A stretch of DNA of 64,000 nucleotides from Polymyxa betae (GCA_003693705.1 RBZT01000771.1:43592-107591), one strand, 5' to 3'; shown: positions 46,286-57,545, numbered from the stretch's first letter. Program-made: numbers and translations. The notes: generated by a model not told the origin, from the sequence alone.

Positions 46286-46470
46286 AGGAGCCGTTGGACC
46301 TGGAGCCAGCTTTTGGTGATACGGTCTCCTCCTAAGGACGTTGCAAACCTCTAGGCAAGATAACGCTTGATGTTGGTGCCAGCGACAAAAAGCAGGTTCG
46401 GGTTGTGCAGACGGATCGGCAGGGTGCTGCTCGAGGTACTCGTCGTGCTACCTCTTTCGGCGCTTTCCAG
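46286..46470 (-). pseudogene. Argonaute relic (PAZ region fragment)
   Basis: Read on the minus strand in three frames: IRLHNPNLLFVAGTNIKRYL, then LEVCNVL, then GGDRITK and KLAPGPTAP. The intact argonaute in this window has RLRYPNLPLLVVGSKQKPTY, LPIEVCNVLGGERI and NKLAPAQTAS at the same place. Nucleotide similarity is also visible (CTCCTCCTAAGGACGTTGCA here, CTCCTCCTAGGACATTGCAG at 50087 on the plus strand). It is broken by frameshifts and lacks N-terminal, MID and PIWI parts. Its place between two RGS genes mirrors the intact argonaute. Confidence 0.82.
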
Positions 46471-46514
46471 ATCGGTCGATGATATTCGCTCAGATCTGTG
46501 GTACTGTTGGTATA

Positions 46515-47907
46515 TTATGGTTTACGATCGATGTTTGGAAGGACAGGTTTCGAGTTCAGAAAATTCACCAATCTATCGACGTGATTCGCGACCATCGTCT
46601 CTTCGTGCATGGCCAGAAACTGCCTCCATGTTGGTGGATCCGTTTTCAGGAATCTCTTCAGTGAGTTGATTTCCATTAACAACAGAATTTGATTCACGGA
46701 TTCATCAAAGATCGTTGCTGTAATGGTCGAGTTGTCGCCGGAACGATTCACGAAGATCTCGTTCCTGAATATGATCAACTGCTCGCTTGGTAAGTTTACT
46801 TCCAGAGGCGCCGATTTTGAGAGATATTTATCGAAGATCTTCCATGCTAGATCGATACTTGGAATACCTCGATTGCCTGCTGAATTCAAATCGCAACACT
46901 CCCGAAATATTGTCACATCTTTCCAGAACAGCAAATTCTCCACAGAGAACTCTCTCTCTAGATGCGACTTGAACGCCTCAAACCCGTCTTCTGTCAAAAG
47001 AAATGACTCGAAACTTGATCGTCTCAGCTTGCAATCATGAACTTCCCAACCGATTACAGTTCGGAGACGGGCGCTGGCGCTCCTTCGCGCCCGAAATGCG
47101 GGAATGGCGAATGCCATAGTAAAAGCTGTGTCCATAAGTGATAGCGTAAACACATCGTTTAGGCGAAGATCTGACAATCCCAGGATCATCTTGTCCAGAA
47201 ATAACAGAAAGCAGAGACAAGCAACGCCAATGCAGCCACATTTCTTCAGCAACGCTTTCGTCCCGAATGCATCCTGGACCAAACGCAATCTCCATGAAAC
47301 AAAAGCCAGGCCCAATACGGTAACAAGGCCACGGCTGAAGATCAGCATCGCCAGCTGCTCAACAGTTCTTGCTGTGTTTTCATCCATCTGATTCAATGGA
47401 GTCAACCACAGAGAAAACTCAATCGTGATCCCGATGTAAAGCGCGACGATTATCGTCCATAACAACGTATGCCCAATAATCCAGGTGTAGGCGAATCTTT
47501 CGCTTAATAGGACAGTACAACCTGATGGATCTGATATTTTTCTCAATGCTGTCAGTATCATCTGATTTGCGAATGGCCTGGTACAGAACCATTTGTTCTT
47601 TGGTCTTATCATACGCGATATACAGAGCGAGAGCAAAGATGAACCACGCCTCACATACAGAAATCATCAAAGGACATAGTATTAGAATGTCGAGCAAACA
47701 GTAAGAGGACATTCCGAATAGATTACGAAGCAGAATGTGCAGAAAGTTCGCAAGCAGGGTCAAAAGCGCTGGCATGAAGATTCGCGGGCGTCTCACCTTG
47801 ATCGGACCATGGTTTCTCTTCTGCCAATAAACCCATGGAACAGAAAGCAGCGGTAGATGAAGCATACCGATGATCGCCCAGAAGATGGTCAACGACAAAT
47901 CGGTCAT
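46515..47907 (-). pseudogene. 7TM-RGS paralogue 3, broken by a frameshift
   Basis: The frame starts at 47907 (TDLSLTIFWAIIGMLHLPLL) and runs to ENIRSIRL-like sequence near 47517. The rest (LLSERFAYTWIIGHTLLW onward, with complete RGS domain to 46515) is in another frame. The total length of 1393 nt is two short of a multiple of three, and paralogues have one more codon exactly there (HLSSFLLSE), so a 2-bp deletion at about 47512-47520 explains it. No splice signals fit. It is either a young pseudogene or a sequencing error. Everything else, including RGS residues ENLLFWKDVTIF, is intact. Confidence 0.85.
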
Positions 47908-48548
47908 GGCTGGCCCCTAAAGCACAGCGGCGCATGCAATGCTGTAGGGAAGATATTCTTATAATCACAGGGTACCCTCTACCGACGTTCACCTCCCCAT
48001 AAGCCCAAGCCCATACAGCTGCATAAGCAGACCGTATATATGCAAGTGCTTTTGATGGACAGGTTGATGCCAATACCGTGATTCGGTCCAGAATTTGTTG
48101 CCATCAATCAACTCGACGCTTCGAAAGAGTAGAATATGAAGGCAGTACGAGCGTGACGAATCCTCAACAACCATAGTTGGTGGCGGGATTCGTCACGACG
48201 AGCACTAGCTATCAATGCCCAAGTACATCATGATCGCACAGAATATTGTTGACGACCGATTTGGAGCTCGTATTGTAAGGTTCACTTCCTAATTACTACA
48301 GAGTTACAAATACAATATCAGCAGCAACTTTGTCTACCTATCAGGTAACTAGTCGATAGAGTTGCACTACTCTTCTACGGCGTAGAAACGCAAGAAAGCT
48401 CGAATAAATGCAAATGCTGTTAATGCTTAACTGACAAGAGCAAATGTGACGTCAATAAAGTGATATTGTCAAGGACCCTGTCATTAGAATGTACAGCATA
48501 TCGAACCTCGAGGAAGTAAACCTGTGATAGTTCGGTAGAATCAAGATT
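47908..48548. other. Intergenic between argonaute and paralogue 3
   Basis: 640 bp. The part nearest the RGS gene resembles the upstream region of paralogue 2. The remainder to the argonaute stop is AT-rich with no recognised gene. Confidence 0.5.
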
Positions 48549-51053
48549 TCAGATGAAGTACATCTGGGAAGCAGTACGGGCCCTAACAGTGGGAATGGCA
48601 CCGAAAGTAGGCGACGCTTCAGAGATAGAGCCAGACATGGCTTCTAATTCATCAGCCTTGGAATGATAGCGGGCACGGAAAGCAGCGAGATGAGCATAGT
48701 AAGCGGCCGGTACAAGTGAAACCGAACGGGTACAGCGGGCGTACAAGTAGCACATTCGGTTGGTGAGATCTTGCAGGAAGTCGGCGGTGAAGTTATTCTC
48801 GTCGAATATACAATGATAGTGAGTTGGTCGCGAAGTTCCCTGAATTCCACCATGAGCTACCAGGTAGAAATCGAATTGACGGGGATGAACGACGTTAGTA
48901 TCGACCACAGTGCCAGCCGGGACGTTACCAGAGCGATCAGCTTCACGAGAAGAAGCGCCGTTGACAAAAAATCGAGCATGATGACGCTTTTGAACAATGA
49001 CGAAGGTGATCTTTGGCGAGTAATTGGCCTCCAGTTCACTGCAAGCGGTTCGAAGGGCGTTCAATTCGTGTTTGAGGACATATTCGAACTGGCCTTCCGA
49101 AACACCATCTCGATAGAACAGAATTCGTTCAGGTTTCTTGCCCTTGGTAGATATGTGAAAGCGTTTCAACAGGTTCATGGCCATGGACTTCAAGTCTTCA
49201 ATAATTTCTTGACGACTTCTTTGAACCCGGGTCTCGACCTCATAACGGAATGGAAAAGCATCCATTGAAGCCACCACAGCCGCAAGAGATGGCAATTTCG
49301 AAAATGGCGCAGCGTGTGATACATCGGCACCAAAAACAATGGCAGGTTTGGAGAACAGGAAATCGGACGATGGAGACGGGCTCAGAATATTGTTAACGCC
49401 ACCAGTACGAGCGTTAATTTTGAGAAGCAGGTTACGGGCGTACATCGGATTGGCTCTCTGCATATTCTTCGACTGCATACATTGAGATGGAACATCAAGA
49501 ACGGTGTCACAGACGCGTTTGATTTCTCCATAAGCCGATGGATCACCAAATGGTAAGATGATCAGCAGAAGCTGAGGCTGGCCCTTCGTTGTCTGTTGAA
49601 CTTGCTGGATAGCACGCATGATAATCTCGCGATAATCAGGTGCAGAGCGACGTTGAGGGCGATGAGGAATCAGGACGGGTCGCTGGAAGGCGACACCATG
49701 CTCTTTGCCGGCACCATTCAAAACCTTAAGAAAATTCATAACCTCTTGCTCACGAGCACGGGTTTCTATAACCAAACAGCCCCAATGGTTGATTGGGTTC
49801 GAGACATACATCTGGGCATCGCGTGGCTGCAAGACGCCCACGTTCGGCTTAACAGCCTTGTTACGAGAGGTCGGCTTGTAAGTGATGGTTGGAGGTTCGA
49901 GAACACGGCCATCGATATGCAGAAGCTGCTGGTTGACGCGAATGCCGAAGTCCTTCAAAGCAGGATCGCGATCGTAGAATCGCTCGTTGATAGCGTTCTG
50001 GACGTGCTGCAGACGGACCGTTAGATTCGTAGCTGTTTTCTTGATCATGGAGGCGGTTTGAGCCGGAGCCAGTTTGTTGATACGTTCTCCTCCTAGGACA
50101 TTGCAGACCTCTATAGGAAGGTATGTTGGTTTCTGCTTAGAGCCAACCACCAATAAGGGCAGGTTCGGATACCGCAGGCGGACCTGATAACGCTCTAGAA
50201 AGTATTCGGCAACATTAGTTCGGCGAGCACCGTCGTCAACATCAAAATGGGCTTGGAGAGCGTTCTCTTTGGCGATATCGCGAATGATGTAGCGGCGCTT
50301 GAATTCATTACGGTGGGTGACGAAGACCTTGACACCAACCAATTCAGCACGTAAGGCACCACGATTGACATCGAGGATCTGGCCCAGGGGATTCTTCGTC
50401 ACACTGGCAACCAATTCCATGACAGGCTGCGGCTTGCGAAAACAGGAAGCGGCAATATCGAGGTTCACCAACAGGCGACCATGCGCAGGACGAAGCGATT
50501 GATGGTAGCCGAACCAGATTTCAGCTCCAGCATCAAGAGGAACAGTGTTCTTGCCGGAGAAAAAGGATGACCCAATAGTGGTGCAGGTGGCAATCGGTGT
50601 CGTACGAAGGACGACGTCCAAGGCTTGGATCGCATCCTGTGGAATGTCGATATCTTGACCGTCCAAGAAGGCAAGGAGTGTGGACATGCTGACAACGGCA
50701 ACATGCTCGATTTTGACAGTGAACTTATCACGACGATCGGGAAGCTCAACAATCTCGACACGGCTGCTCCATGACATACGCTTAGGATAGTAAAGCGACG
50801 CTTCACCGTCATAAGCTGGGGTCAGGTTGCCTTCGAATAGATCGTGACTGCTGCTGCGAAGGTGGACTATAATCATACGATTGATGGGTTTTGGAACGTT
50901 CGGCGTGATCTGAACATTATACATGTGCAGGTCGGCAGACGGGACGACTGGGATTTCGAAAAAGTTCGTGACAAGTTGGATGCGACGGCCGCGAGTGCCT
51001 GCACCAGGGCGTTTTGGCATGAAGGCAGGGTTAGATATCACGAGTTCAGTCAT
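48549..51053 (-). CDS. AGO: Argonaute, catalytically complete
   Basis: Intronless, 834 residues, usual length. N domain, linker, PAZ (RLRYPNLPLLVVGSKQKPTY, EVCNVLGGERINKL), MID, and PIWI. The slicer tetrad is all present: D in VFGADVSHAAP, the glutamate-finger E in QRSRQEIIEDL, D in LFYRDGVSEGQFEYVL, and H in GTSRPTHYHCIFDEN. The end ARTASQMYFI is typical. It binds small RNAs and cleaves complementary transcripts, so RNA interference probably operates in this organism. It lies between RGS paralogues 3 and 4 on the same strand. A fossil copy occupies the next RGS-RGS gap. The absence of introns contrasts with the rest of the window. Confidence 0.96.
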   Translation of the reverse strand: MTELVISNPAFMPKRPGAGTRGRRIQLVTNFFEIPVVPSADLHMYNVQITPNVPKPINRMIIVHLRSSSHDLFEGNLTPAYDGEASLYYPKRMSWSSRVEIVELPDRRDKFTVKIEHVAVVSMSTLLAFLDGQDIDIPQDAIQALDVVLRTTPIATCTTIGSSFFSGKNTVPLDAGAEIWFGYHQSLRPAHGRLLVNLDIAASCFRKPQPVMELVASVTKNPLGQILDVNRGALRAELVGVKVFVTHRNEFKRRYIIRDIAKENALQAHFDVDDGARRTNVAEYFLERYQVRLRYPNLPLLVVGSKQKPTYLPIEVCNVLGGERINKLAPAQTASMIKKTATNLTVRLQHVQNAINERFYDRDPALKDFGIRVNQQLLHIDGRVLEPPTITYKPTSRNKAVKPNVGVLQPRDAQMYVSNPINHWGCLVIETRAREQEVMNFLKVLNGAGKEHGVAFQRPVLIPHRPQRRSAPDYREIIMRAIQQVQQTTKGQPQLLLIILPFGDPSAYGEIKRVCDTVLDVPSQCMQSKNMQRANPMYARNLLLKINARTGGVNNILSPSPSSDFLFSKPAIVFGADVSHAAPFSKLPSLAAVVASMDAFPFRYEVETRVQRSRQEIIEDLKSMAMNLLKRFHISTKGKKPERILFYRDGVSEGQFEYVLKHELNALRTACSELEANYSPKITFVIVQKRHHARFFVNGASSREADRSGNVPAGTVVDTNVVHPRQFDFYLVAHGGIQGTSRPTHYHCIFDENNFTADFLQDLTNRMCYLYARCTRSVSLVPAAYYAHLAAFRARYHSKADELEAMSGSISEASPTFGAIPTVRARTASQMYFI

Positions 51054-51771
51054 GATTGAAGACGGATAAATAGATTAGAGAGCTGCACACTTCGACCAGC
51101 TCATGTACAGACACAAAAGGCAATGAGGGCTACTTAAGAGATAAAGTTGACTCCGGCCCGATCTTATTGGTGCATTTCTTCCCACTTGTATGAAGCTGAA
51201 ATTAGTTTCTGTGGAAACCAAATCGGCCGAGTCTTTCCACAAAATTCATGCATCTTGAATAAGCGTTTGATTGGTATCAAATCAAACATAATGATGTCTA
51301 AACTATGTAATCGTTATACCGTCCTCTTCTTAGATCAGGTTAGTCTAGACGACATGTTGTTGGATGAAAGGTCGTGATACTTCTTCGAGATCAGTCAAGT
51401 TCTGGTAGCTGACAGGCTCGAGACGCGACATTGTTCGCATTGACCAGGGCGTCCTAATTTCTGGGACGATGTAGGCTTTGACTGATGAGACGACTCGTGA
51501 CCATCATGATTCATGAAGAGACGAAAACCACTTTAAGGCTTTGAACCTGAAACACTCCTGAGGCCGCGCCCACCTTGCCAGTTACATCAATCTCAGTGCG
51601 ATTCGTGACATGATACAATTTTGAGCGAGAGTCCTTCATTGAGTGCCAAACTCTAGGCCCTGCTCTTCCCATTAACCAATGAAATGAATCCATAGAGCAT
51701 GGCAGACGGATCCACAGCCTCTCAGCCGCGACCAGCAACACCCAATAGCGACTTTGCTCATGATAATTGGT
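51054..51771. other. Intergenic between paralogue 4 and argonaute
   Basis: 718 bp with short frames only (best: 51741-51511 minus, ending TGKVGAASGVFQVQSLKVVF, unrecognised). No argonaute or RGS remnants were found here. Confidence 0.5.
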
Positions 51772-53193
51772 TTATTTAGATGCTGTAGAGGTAAGCTGAT
51801 GTATTGAGATATGGACGTCATCTTGCGCTTCTGAATCCGGTCGTTTTGTCCTAATTTTCGCGAACGTATCGACATTGTGCACAACCCTTTTCTCTTCACA
51901 TAACGCCTTGAAATGCTGCCACGATGGGTGATTCGTCCGAAGAAACCGCCCTAACGAATTGGTTTCCATCAACAGTAATATTTGAGCTGCGGACTCGTCG
52001 AACATGGTAGCCGTGATCATTGTATTCTCGCCTGACCGGTCCTTGAAGATGTCCCGGAAATGCTTCGATAGCTCGCTTGGTAGGTTGACTTCCAGAGGTG
52101 ACGAACTGGAAAGATACTTGTCAAAGATCTTCCAGGCCAGGCCGACGATTTCAGTGTTTGGACTGGCTCCGTCAGCAGTCCCGCATCCGGCGCGAAATGA
52201 GGTCACGTCTTTCCAGAATAGGAGATTCTCGACAGAGAACTCCCTCTCTAAATGTGCTTTGAATGCCTCAAATCCCTCCTCTGTAAGAAGGAATTCCTCA
52301 AAATCCGATTTCTGCCCGTTTCCACCTGCGTCGTTGCCTTCAATCACAGTTTGCAGACGGGCTCGCTTTCGTGTCTGGAACAGCGGCATGACAAAAGCAA
52401 TTATAAAGGCGCTATCAATAAGCAAGAGAGTGCAAAAGTCTTGCAGATTCAAGGTTGACAAGGCAGCGATTCGTTTTTCCAGCAACATATTGCAGCATAA
52501 GGTGATGATGCCGATTAAACCGATCTTTTTCAGCAACTTCTTGGTGCCGAAAGCATCTTGGACTAATCGTAATCGCCAGGACAGAACGAACAGCCAGAAA
52601 ACCGTGATCAGGCCTCGTCCATAGATAAGAACGAGCGCCATCTGTCCTGCTTGTGCTGTGTTCTCATCGATTTCGCTGAGAGGTGTCAAGACATCTGTGA
52701 CACTGATTTGGCTGTAGAAATAAAGAATGACGACTGGTGGCCAGATCACAGTCTGGACAATCACCCAGGTATAGGCGAACTTCTCACTCAATAGGAACGA
52801 GAACATTTGCATCGATCTGATGAACTTATTGGCGCTTTCGACATCTGTCGAATTTTGGATCGCTTGATAGATCATCATTTGCTCTTTGGTCTTGTTGTAT
52901 GCGATATATAACGATAGAGCAAAAACAAAGAACGACTCGCATACTGGATTGATGAGGGCGCTTGAAATTACAATGTCCAAATATGAGCTTGCCGATAATC
53001 CAAACAGATTTCGAAGCAATACGTGCCAAATATTGACCCATAGAGCTATCAATGGAATCATGAAGATTCTTGGCCTTCTCACATTGATGGGATCGCGATC
53101 CCTGTTCTGCCAATACAGGAATGGGACAGCAAGCAAAGGCAGATGAAGCACGTTTGCAACAGCCCAAATAGCAATCGCGGACGAATTTGCCAT
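51772..53193 (-). CDS. Seven-transmembrane protein with C-terminal RGS domain (paralogue 4)
   Basis: Intronless, 473 residues, intact. Same layout as paralogues 1-3: ANSSAIAIWAVANVLHLPLL at the start, VRRPRIFMIPLIALWVNIWH, the FALSLYIAYNKTKEQ loop, WRLRLVQDAFGTKKLLKKIG before TM6, and RGS domain at about 300-445 (DFEEFLLTEEGFEAFKAHLE, ENLLFWKDVTSF, SPLEVNLPSEL, TNSLGRFLRTNHPSW). Strongly conserved blocks are the cytosolic helix VQDAFGTK and the RGS core; the extramembrane loops vary. Likely a receptor-like GAP for G-alpha. Confidence 0.92.
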   Translation of the reverse strand: MANSSAIAIWAVANVLHLPLLAVPFLYWQNRDRDPINVRRPRIFMIPLIALWVNIWHVLLRNLFGLSASSYLDIVISSALINPVCESFFVFALSLYIAYNKTKEQMMIYQAIQNSTDVESANKFIRSMQMFSFLLSEKFAYTWVIVQTVIWPPVVILYFYSQISVTDVLTPLSEIDENTAQAGQMALVLIYGRGLITVFWLFVLSWRLRLVQDAFGTKKLLKKIGLIGIITLCCNMLLEKRIAALSTLNLQDFCTLLLIDSAFIIAFVMPLFQTRKRARLQTVIEGNDAGGNGQKSDFEEFLLTEEGFEAFKAHLEREFSVENLLFWKDVTSFRAGCGTADGASPNTEIVGLAWKIFDKYLSSSSPLEVNLPSELSKHFRDIFKDRSGENTMITATMFDESAAQILLLMETNSLGRFLRTNHPSWQHFKALCEEKRVVHNVDTFAKIRTKRPDSEAQDDVHISIHQLTSTASK

Positions 53194-53907
53194 CAGACTG
53201 CCGAGAGAGTAAAATGAAAACCAAGACGGTTACGATATGAGAATTTAAGATATTTAATCAATATCTTGTAAAAATCGCCCTGGAGAGCTTTCTCTACCGT
53301 GAGACAATCAGGAAAAGCGATCTTATCATTTACTCTCCGACAACAATAAGATTGTCATATCGAAGAGCAAGAATCGGCATCCATTACGGCAGGATGTATA
53401 ACACTTGACTGCAAACGACAGCACGGTTCCTGATGTCCGGAACGGGACTTCAATCTTGGCGATTAACGCCAGACAGTAATTGCGGGATTGGTCCCATCTT
53501 CTTGACGAGCTCGACATAGCTCCAGATGACTAGCCTAGCAATTGAAATGTTCCTTGTTTAACGAGAGAGACAGATGAATTTGTCTTAGACTAATAAGAAT
53601 CATTATAATGATGTTTCAGTTTGATATGTCTCTGCATCGTCTATAGCAATATGAACCGTTAGTAAACCCTATCCCATCTAATCCAAAATTGAGAAAGTAC
53701 TCTGAGAAACTCAGAAGGAATGTTCGAAGTCAGAGGACGGATGACACGCAAGCAAAAGATAATCGGCAATGGCGCAATAAAAAGTGCGTCGTCTAAGTTC
53801 GGGTTGCGGGGACTCTCTCTCTCCTCCCGGGTAAAGCGGCATTCTGAACACACTGTCGTCTGACAAAACCTTCGGCTGTGATCGTCTGACATTAGGCATC
53901 AAGCCAG
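53194..53907. other. Divergent intergenic region paralogue 4 / HYOU1
   Basis: 714 bp between divergent start codons. No gene or repeat recognised. Confidence 0.5.
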
Positions 53908-56900
53908 ATGAAGGTCGTCGTTGCTGCCGCCCTCCTGCTCTTCTTTGCGCTAAATGCGTCTGCTTCGGTCATTGGGGTCGATTTCGGATCGCAGTATATC
54001 AAAGCGGTGGCGATCAAGCCGGGAATGCCGTTTTTCACGGTTTTAGATGAAGCATCTAAGCGAAAATCACTGTCACTTGTATGAGCTCTATCACCGTGTT
54101 GTGTCGTGCTTAACATGTCGTAGGTGTCGTTTGATACAAACCAGAGACTACTTGGAAACGCGGGCGAAGCTTTGGCGGTGAAATTCCCCAATGCTGCGTT
54201 CATGTGGACACATCGACTTCTTGGGAAGCCATTTGGATGTCAAATCCAACAGGAACTACTCGACGCTGGTTATCCCTATACATTCTCCCCGACCCCAAGA
54301 GGCACAATTGGTAATCTTATTCCTCAACCAGTCTGCCATCGCTTAAATTTTGTCAAGCTATGGACGTCGACGGTTCGAAATATTCGGTCGAAGAGTTGGT
54401 TGCGATGCAATTGCGCATGATCCGACATAATGCTTTCGTTCAAAGCGGTGTCCCCATTAATCAAGTTGTCATCACTGTCCCGCCGTATTTCAGGTAGAGT
54501 AAACTGCTCTGGCATTGTCATTTTACTTATTTCTGTCAGTCAAACGGAACGTCAGGCTGTTTATGACGCGGCGGCAATTGCTGACTTAAAAGTTCTTTCA
54601 TTGATTAACGACAATAGCGCTGCTGCCATTGAATACGGCCGTGAGCGTACCTACAGCTTAAATGAGACACACACAGCTTGCATCTTTAACGTTGGCGCTT
54701 CATCGACAACAGCAACTGTTGTCAAGTATTCTGCGTATCCCATAAAGAATGGTTTGTGCTTTCGGCTTCTGGTTTTCGTTTTTGTTTTTGACAAGTTATA
54801 GGATTAGTCAACGTTCCCTCTGGCCAGATGGAGGTCATTGGCAATGGCTTTGATGACAGACTTGGTGGCAACCCGTTTGACATTCGTCTGGCATTATATC
54901 TTGCCGACCAGTTCCAGGTATTATCGTGTTGGCTTCGCCTATGAAGATTTACATTTCGCAGGAACAAGTGAACAAAGCTGGATTCAATGTTGATGTCCGA
55001 ACTTTACCTCGCGTGATGGCACGTCTTCGCGGTGCTGCTCAAAAAGCCAAAGAAGTATTGAGTGCCAACCAAGAGTGCATAGTAATGCTCCCATTAGAGC
55101 TTATGGTTTGAGTTCTAAACCGCTTTAGGTTCGTGTTGAAAGTCTTTACGAAGAATTGGACTTCAAACATCTTCTCAACCGTGATATTTTCCACGACATC
55201 TCCAAAGATCTGTTTGATCGGTTTACCCCGGTTATCATGCGTGCTTTGGATGATGCCAAGGTTTCTGCTGAAGACGTCAATGCTTTCGTTCTTGTTGGTG
55301 GCGGCTCTCGTATCCCTCGTATTCAGGTAATGGTTCTTGATTAACGTCATTCACACTTCTGAAAGCGGTTCTTTAGGAAATTTTAAAGAATTCTACCGGC
55401 GGCAATGAATTAGACCAAAGCTTGAACGCCGATGAGGCGATTTCGTTCGGCGCTGCCCTTTACGCTGCTAATAACAGTGTGTCATTCCGAGTTCGTAAGT
55501 TTGGATATATCGATCGGCTCCAATATCCCGTTGGGGTTCGGCTTGTGGAGTTATCGGGCAAGGATGGAAATGAGCCACGATCAAAACGTGCTAGCGTGTA
55601 CTCCAAGTAAATATTTAACTGCTGCTTTTTATGCATTTTCTGATGTAAGTCAAGGCATGCTCGCGTTGATTCTCAGCGACATATCGAAGTTCCTTGGGAA
55701 TCTGATGTTCGTGTTGAGCTTCATTATGATGAAAAGAAGTTACCCTCTTGTATCGATCAGAAAATCTCTCAGTATGAGGTCACCGGAATCTCAGAGGCCT
55801 GCTCTGAATACAAGGTTCTATATCAGCATATTGATAGATCGATTTTTTACAGTCTTCTCAGAAACATGGAACTCCGTCTGTTCAGCTCACGTTTGATTTA
55901 AAGCCTGATGGGATGGTGCAGTTGGTGTCTGGTGAAGTATCAGTTACTTACACTGAAATGGAGCCAGTCCCTCCGAAGAAGTCCAAGGCAAAGGTTGACT
56001 CGATTTACTTCTCGCAATCGCCATTGATGTTTCTGTCTTTTAGAAGGATGATGAATCTTCAGAGCAAGATTCAGAACCCGAGATGCGCCCTGTAAGCAAG
56101 ACGCTGCAGACCCCTGTAAATATCATAAAGAAATCGTTTGGGAACATTCACTTCCTCGATGACGACGGCCTGAAGGCTTCTAAAGCCGCCATCGACGCTC
56201 TCGATAAACGTGACCAACACGTCAAGGTAAACTTTCACCATGCCTTCCAGGCTTCAATCGAACTCTGCTGACAGGATCTTGCTGCTGCTCGTAATCGTCT
56301 TGAAGCGCACATATATGAAACCCGTTCAAAGATGGACGATGACCTTGTCAAGAAGTATTCCACTCCAAAGCAGCAGGAACAGATTTCGGAAAGTTTAGAT
56401 TCTGCTGAACTGTGGCTGGAGGATAATTTCGAATCGGATCAAGTTTCGTTGTTTACGGACAAGTTGGCCGAGCTGAAGGCTTTGTCGGATGATATCTTCT
56501 TCCGTATCAAAGAGGCAGGGCTTCGTACAGATTCCTTGGCGGATCTCGACGCTGCTGTTGCCAGTACGTGTTAATCCTGGTTAACTATCTCATAATGCTA
56601 ATTTGAAACAGGTGCATCTAAATCGTTGAAGAAAATCCGGGAAAAAATGGATTGGGTTCCACAGGAAATGATCCAGTCTCACGAGAAGTTGCTGACTGAA
56701 ACTATGGAGTGGCTGGCAAGCAAGACTGCCGAACACAATTCCATGGTTTGATGATTCTGTTAATGTTAGATGAGAGCTGATACTGTTTCTATAGGATCCT
56801 GTCGAGAATCCCAAATTTTTAGCAAGTGACGTAGATAAGCAGAAAAAACAGCTTGTTGACCGTACTGCTCTACTTCAGCGCTACCCCAAACCGCCTCCCA

Positions 56901-57184
56901 AACCGGCTGACACTAAGAAAAAGAACGCCACTGAACCAGGCAAAGCTAAGAGCTCCGGCAATTCGGAATCTTCTGCTGAGCCGTCAACGGATTCATCGAA
57001 GGAAGCCTCTAACGAGTCGTTTAATGAACCATCTGTAGAGTCATCTAATGAATCATCAACTGAATCTTCAAACGAGGATCCAGCAAAATCTGGAGAAGTT
57101 CCAGAGAGTACACCTGAAGAAAGCGGCGAGTCCGAGCCCCAAGATGTTGAGAACTCCCACGATACAGGAAAAGACGAACTGTGA
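53908..57184 (+). CDS. HYOU1: ER-lumen Hsp110-type chaperone (HYOU1/GRP170/Lhs1)
   Basis: Starts with signal peptide KVVVAAALLLFFALNASA, then the ATPase domain: VIGVDFGSQYIKAVAIKPG, VSFDTNQRLLGNAGEAL, VPINQVVITVPPYF, LSLINDNSAAAIEYG, NADEAISFGAALYAA and the signature FVLVGGGSRIPRIQ. A beta and helical domain follow, then a Ser/Glu-rich tail and the exact C-terminal KDEL, an ER-retention signal. At least eight introns of about 45-60 nt. GRP170 proteins are nucleotide-exchange factors for BiP and holdases in the ER. The phosphate-2 region reads NVGASSTTATVV, as loosely conserved in this subfamily. Confidence 0.93.
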
Positions 57185-57545
57185 ATGCGAATGCATGTCG
57201 TTACCGATTGCAATCAATAAATTGTACCTATCTTTGGATGGATTCTGGGTGTTGATAAAAAACTTATAAATTTTGAGCAAACGATTGGATCACGAGTTGA
57301 TTCTTCATTCAATGGTATGCTTGCTTCCTTATGTGCTGTCTCTGAAGCTTTTGTATCTGGAATCCGCCGATGAGAGTTTCCCAAAGAACCAAGGTTAGGG
57401 TTAGGGTTTGTTATCGGCCATAAGGGGGCTGCTCCAATTCTACTGATGAAATGTTGGCAGGGTGCACCGACCATACTTAGCGAGCGCTTCGGTTCTTACG
57501 TACACCCGTACATTCATATTAACGATCCTAGTTCAAAATCCGTTT
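57185..57545. promoter_or_regulatory. Intergenic with interstitial telomere repeat
   Basis: 361 bp between HYOU1 stop and the next start. At about 57395-57410 it holds GGTTAGGGTTAGGGTTTG, three telomere-type units, about 135 bp upstream of the ankyrin-FYVE start. Confidence 0.75.

Noticed and set aside
46367-46669. 100-codon plus-strand frame
   Set aside because: Spans the argonaute relic and the end of RGS paralogue 3 in antisense; no independent support.
47419-47520. Intron explaining the frame change in RGS paralogue 3
   Set aside because: Coding similarity to paralogues continues on both sides without a gap, and no GT-AG pair of plausible size restores the frame.
52004-52624. 206-codon plus-strand frame opposite RGS paralogue 4
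   Set aside because: Same shadow occurs opposite the other RGS copies (44488-44757, 46723-47040), which reflects conservation of the RGS frame rather than a gene.
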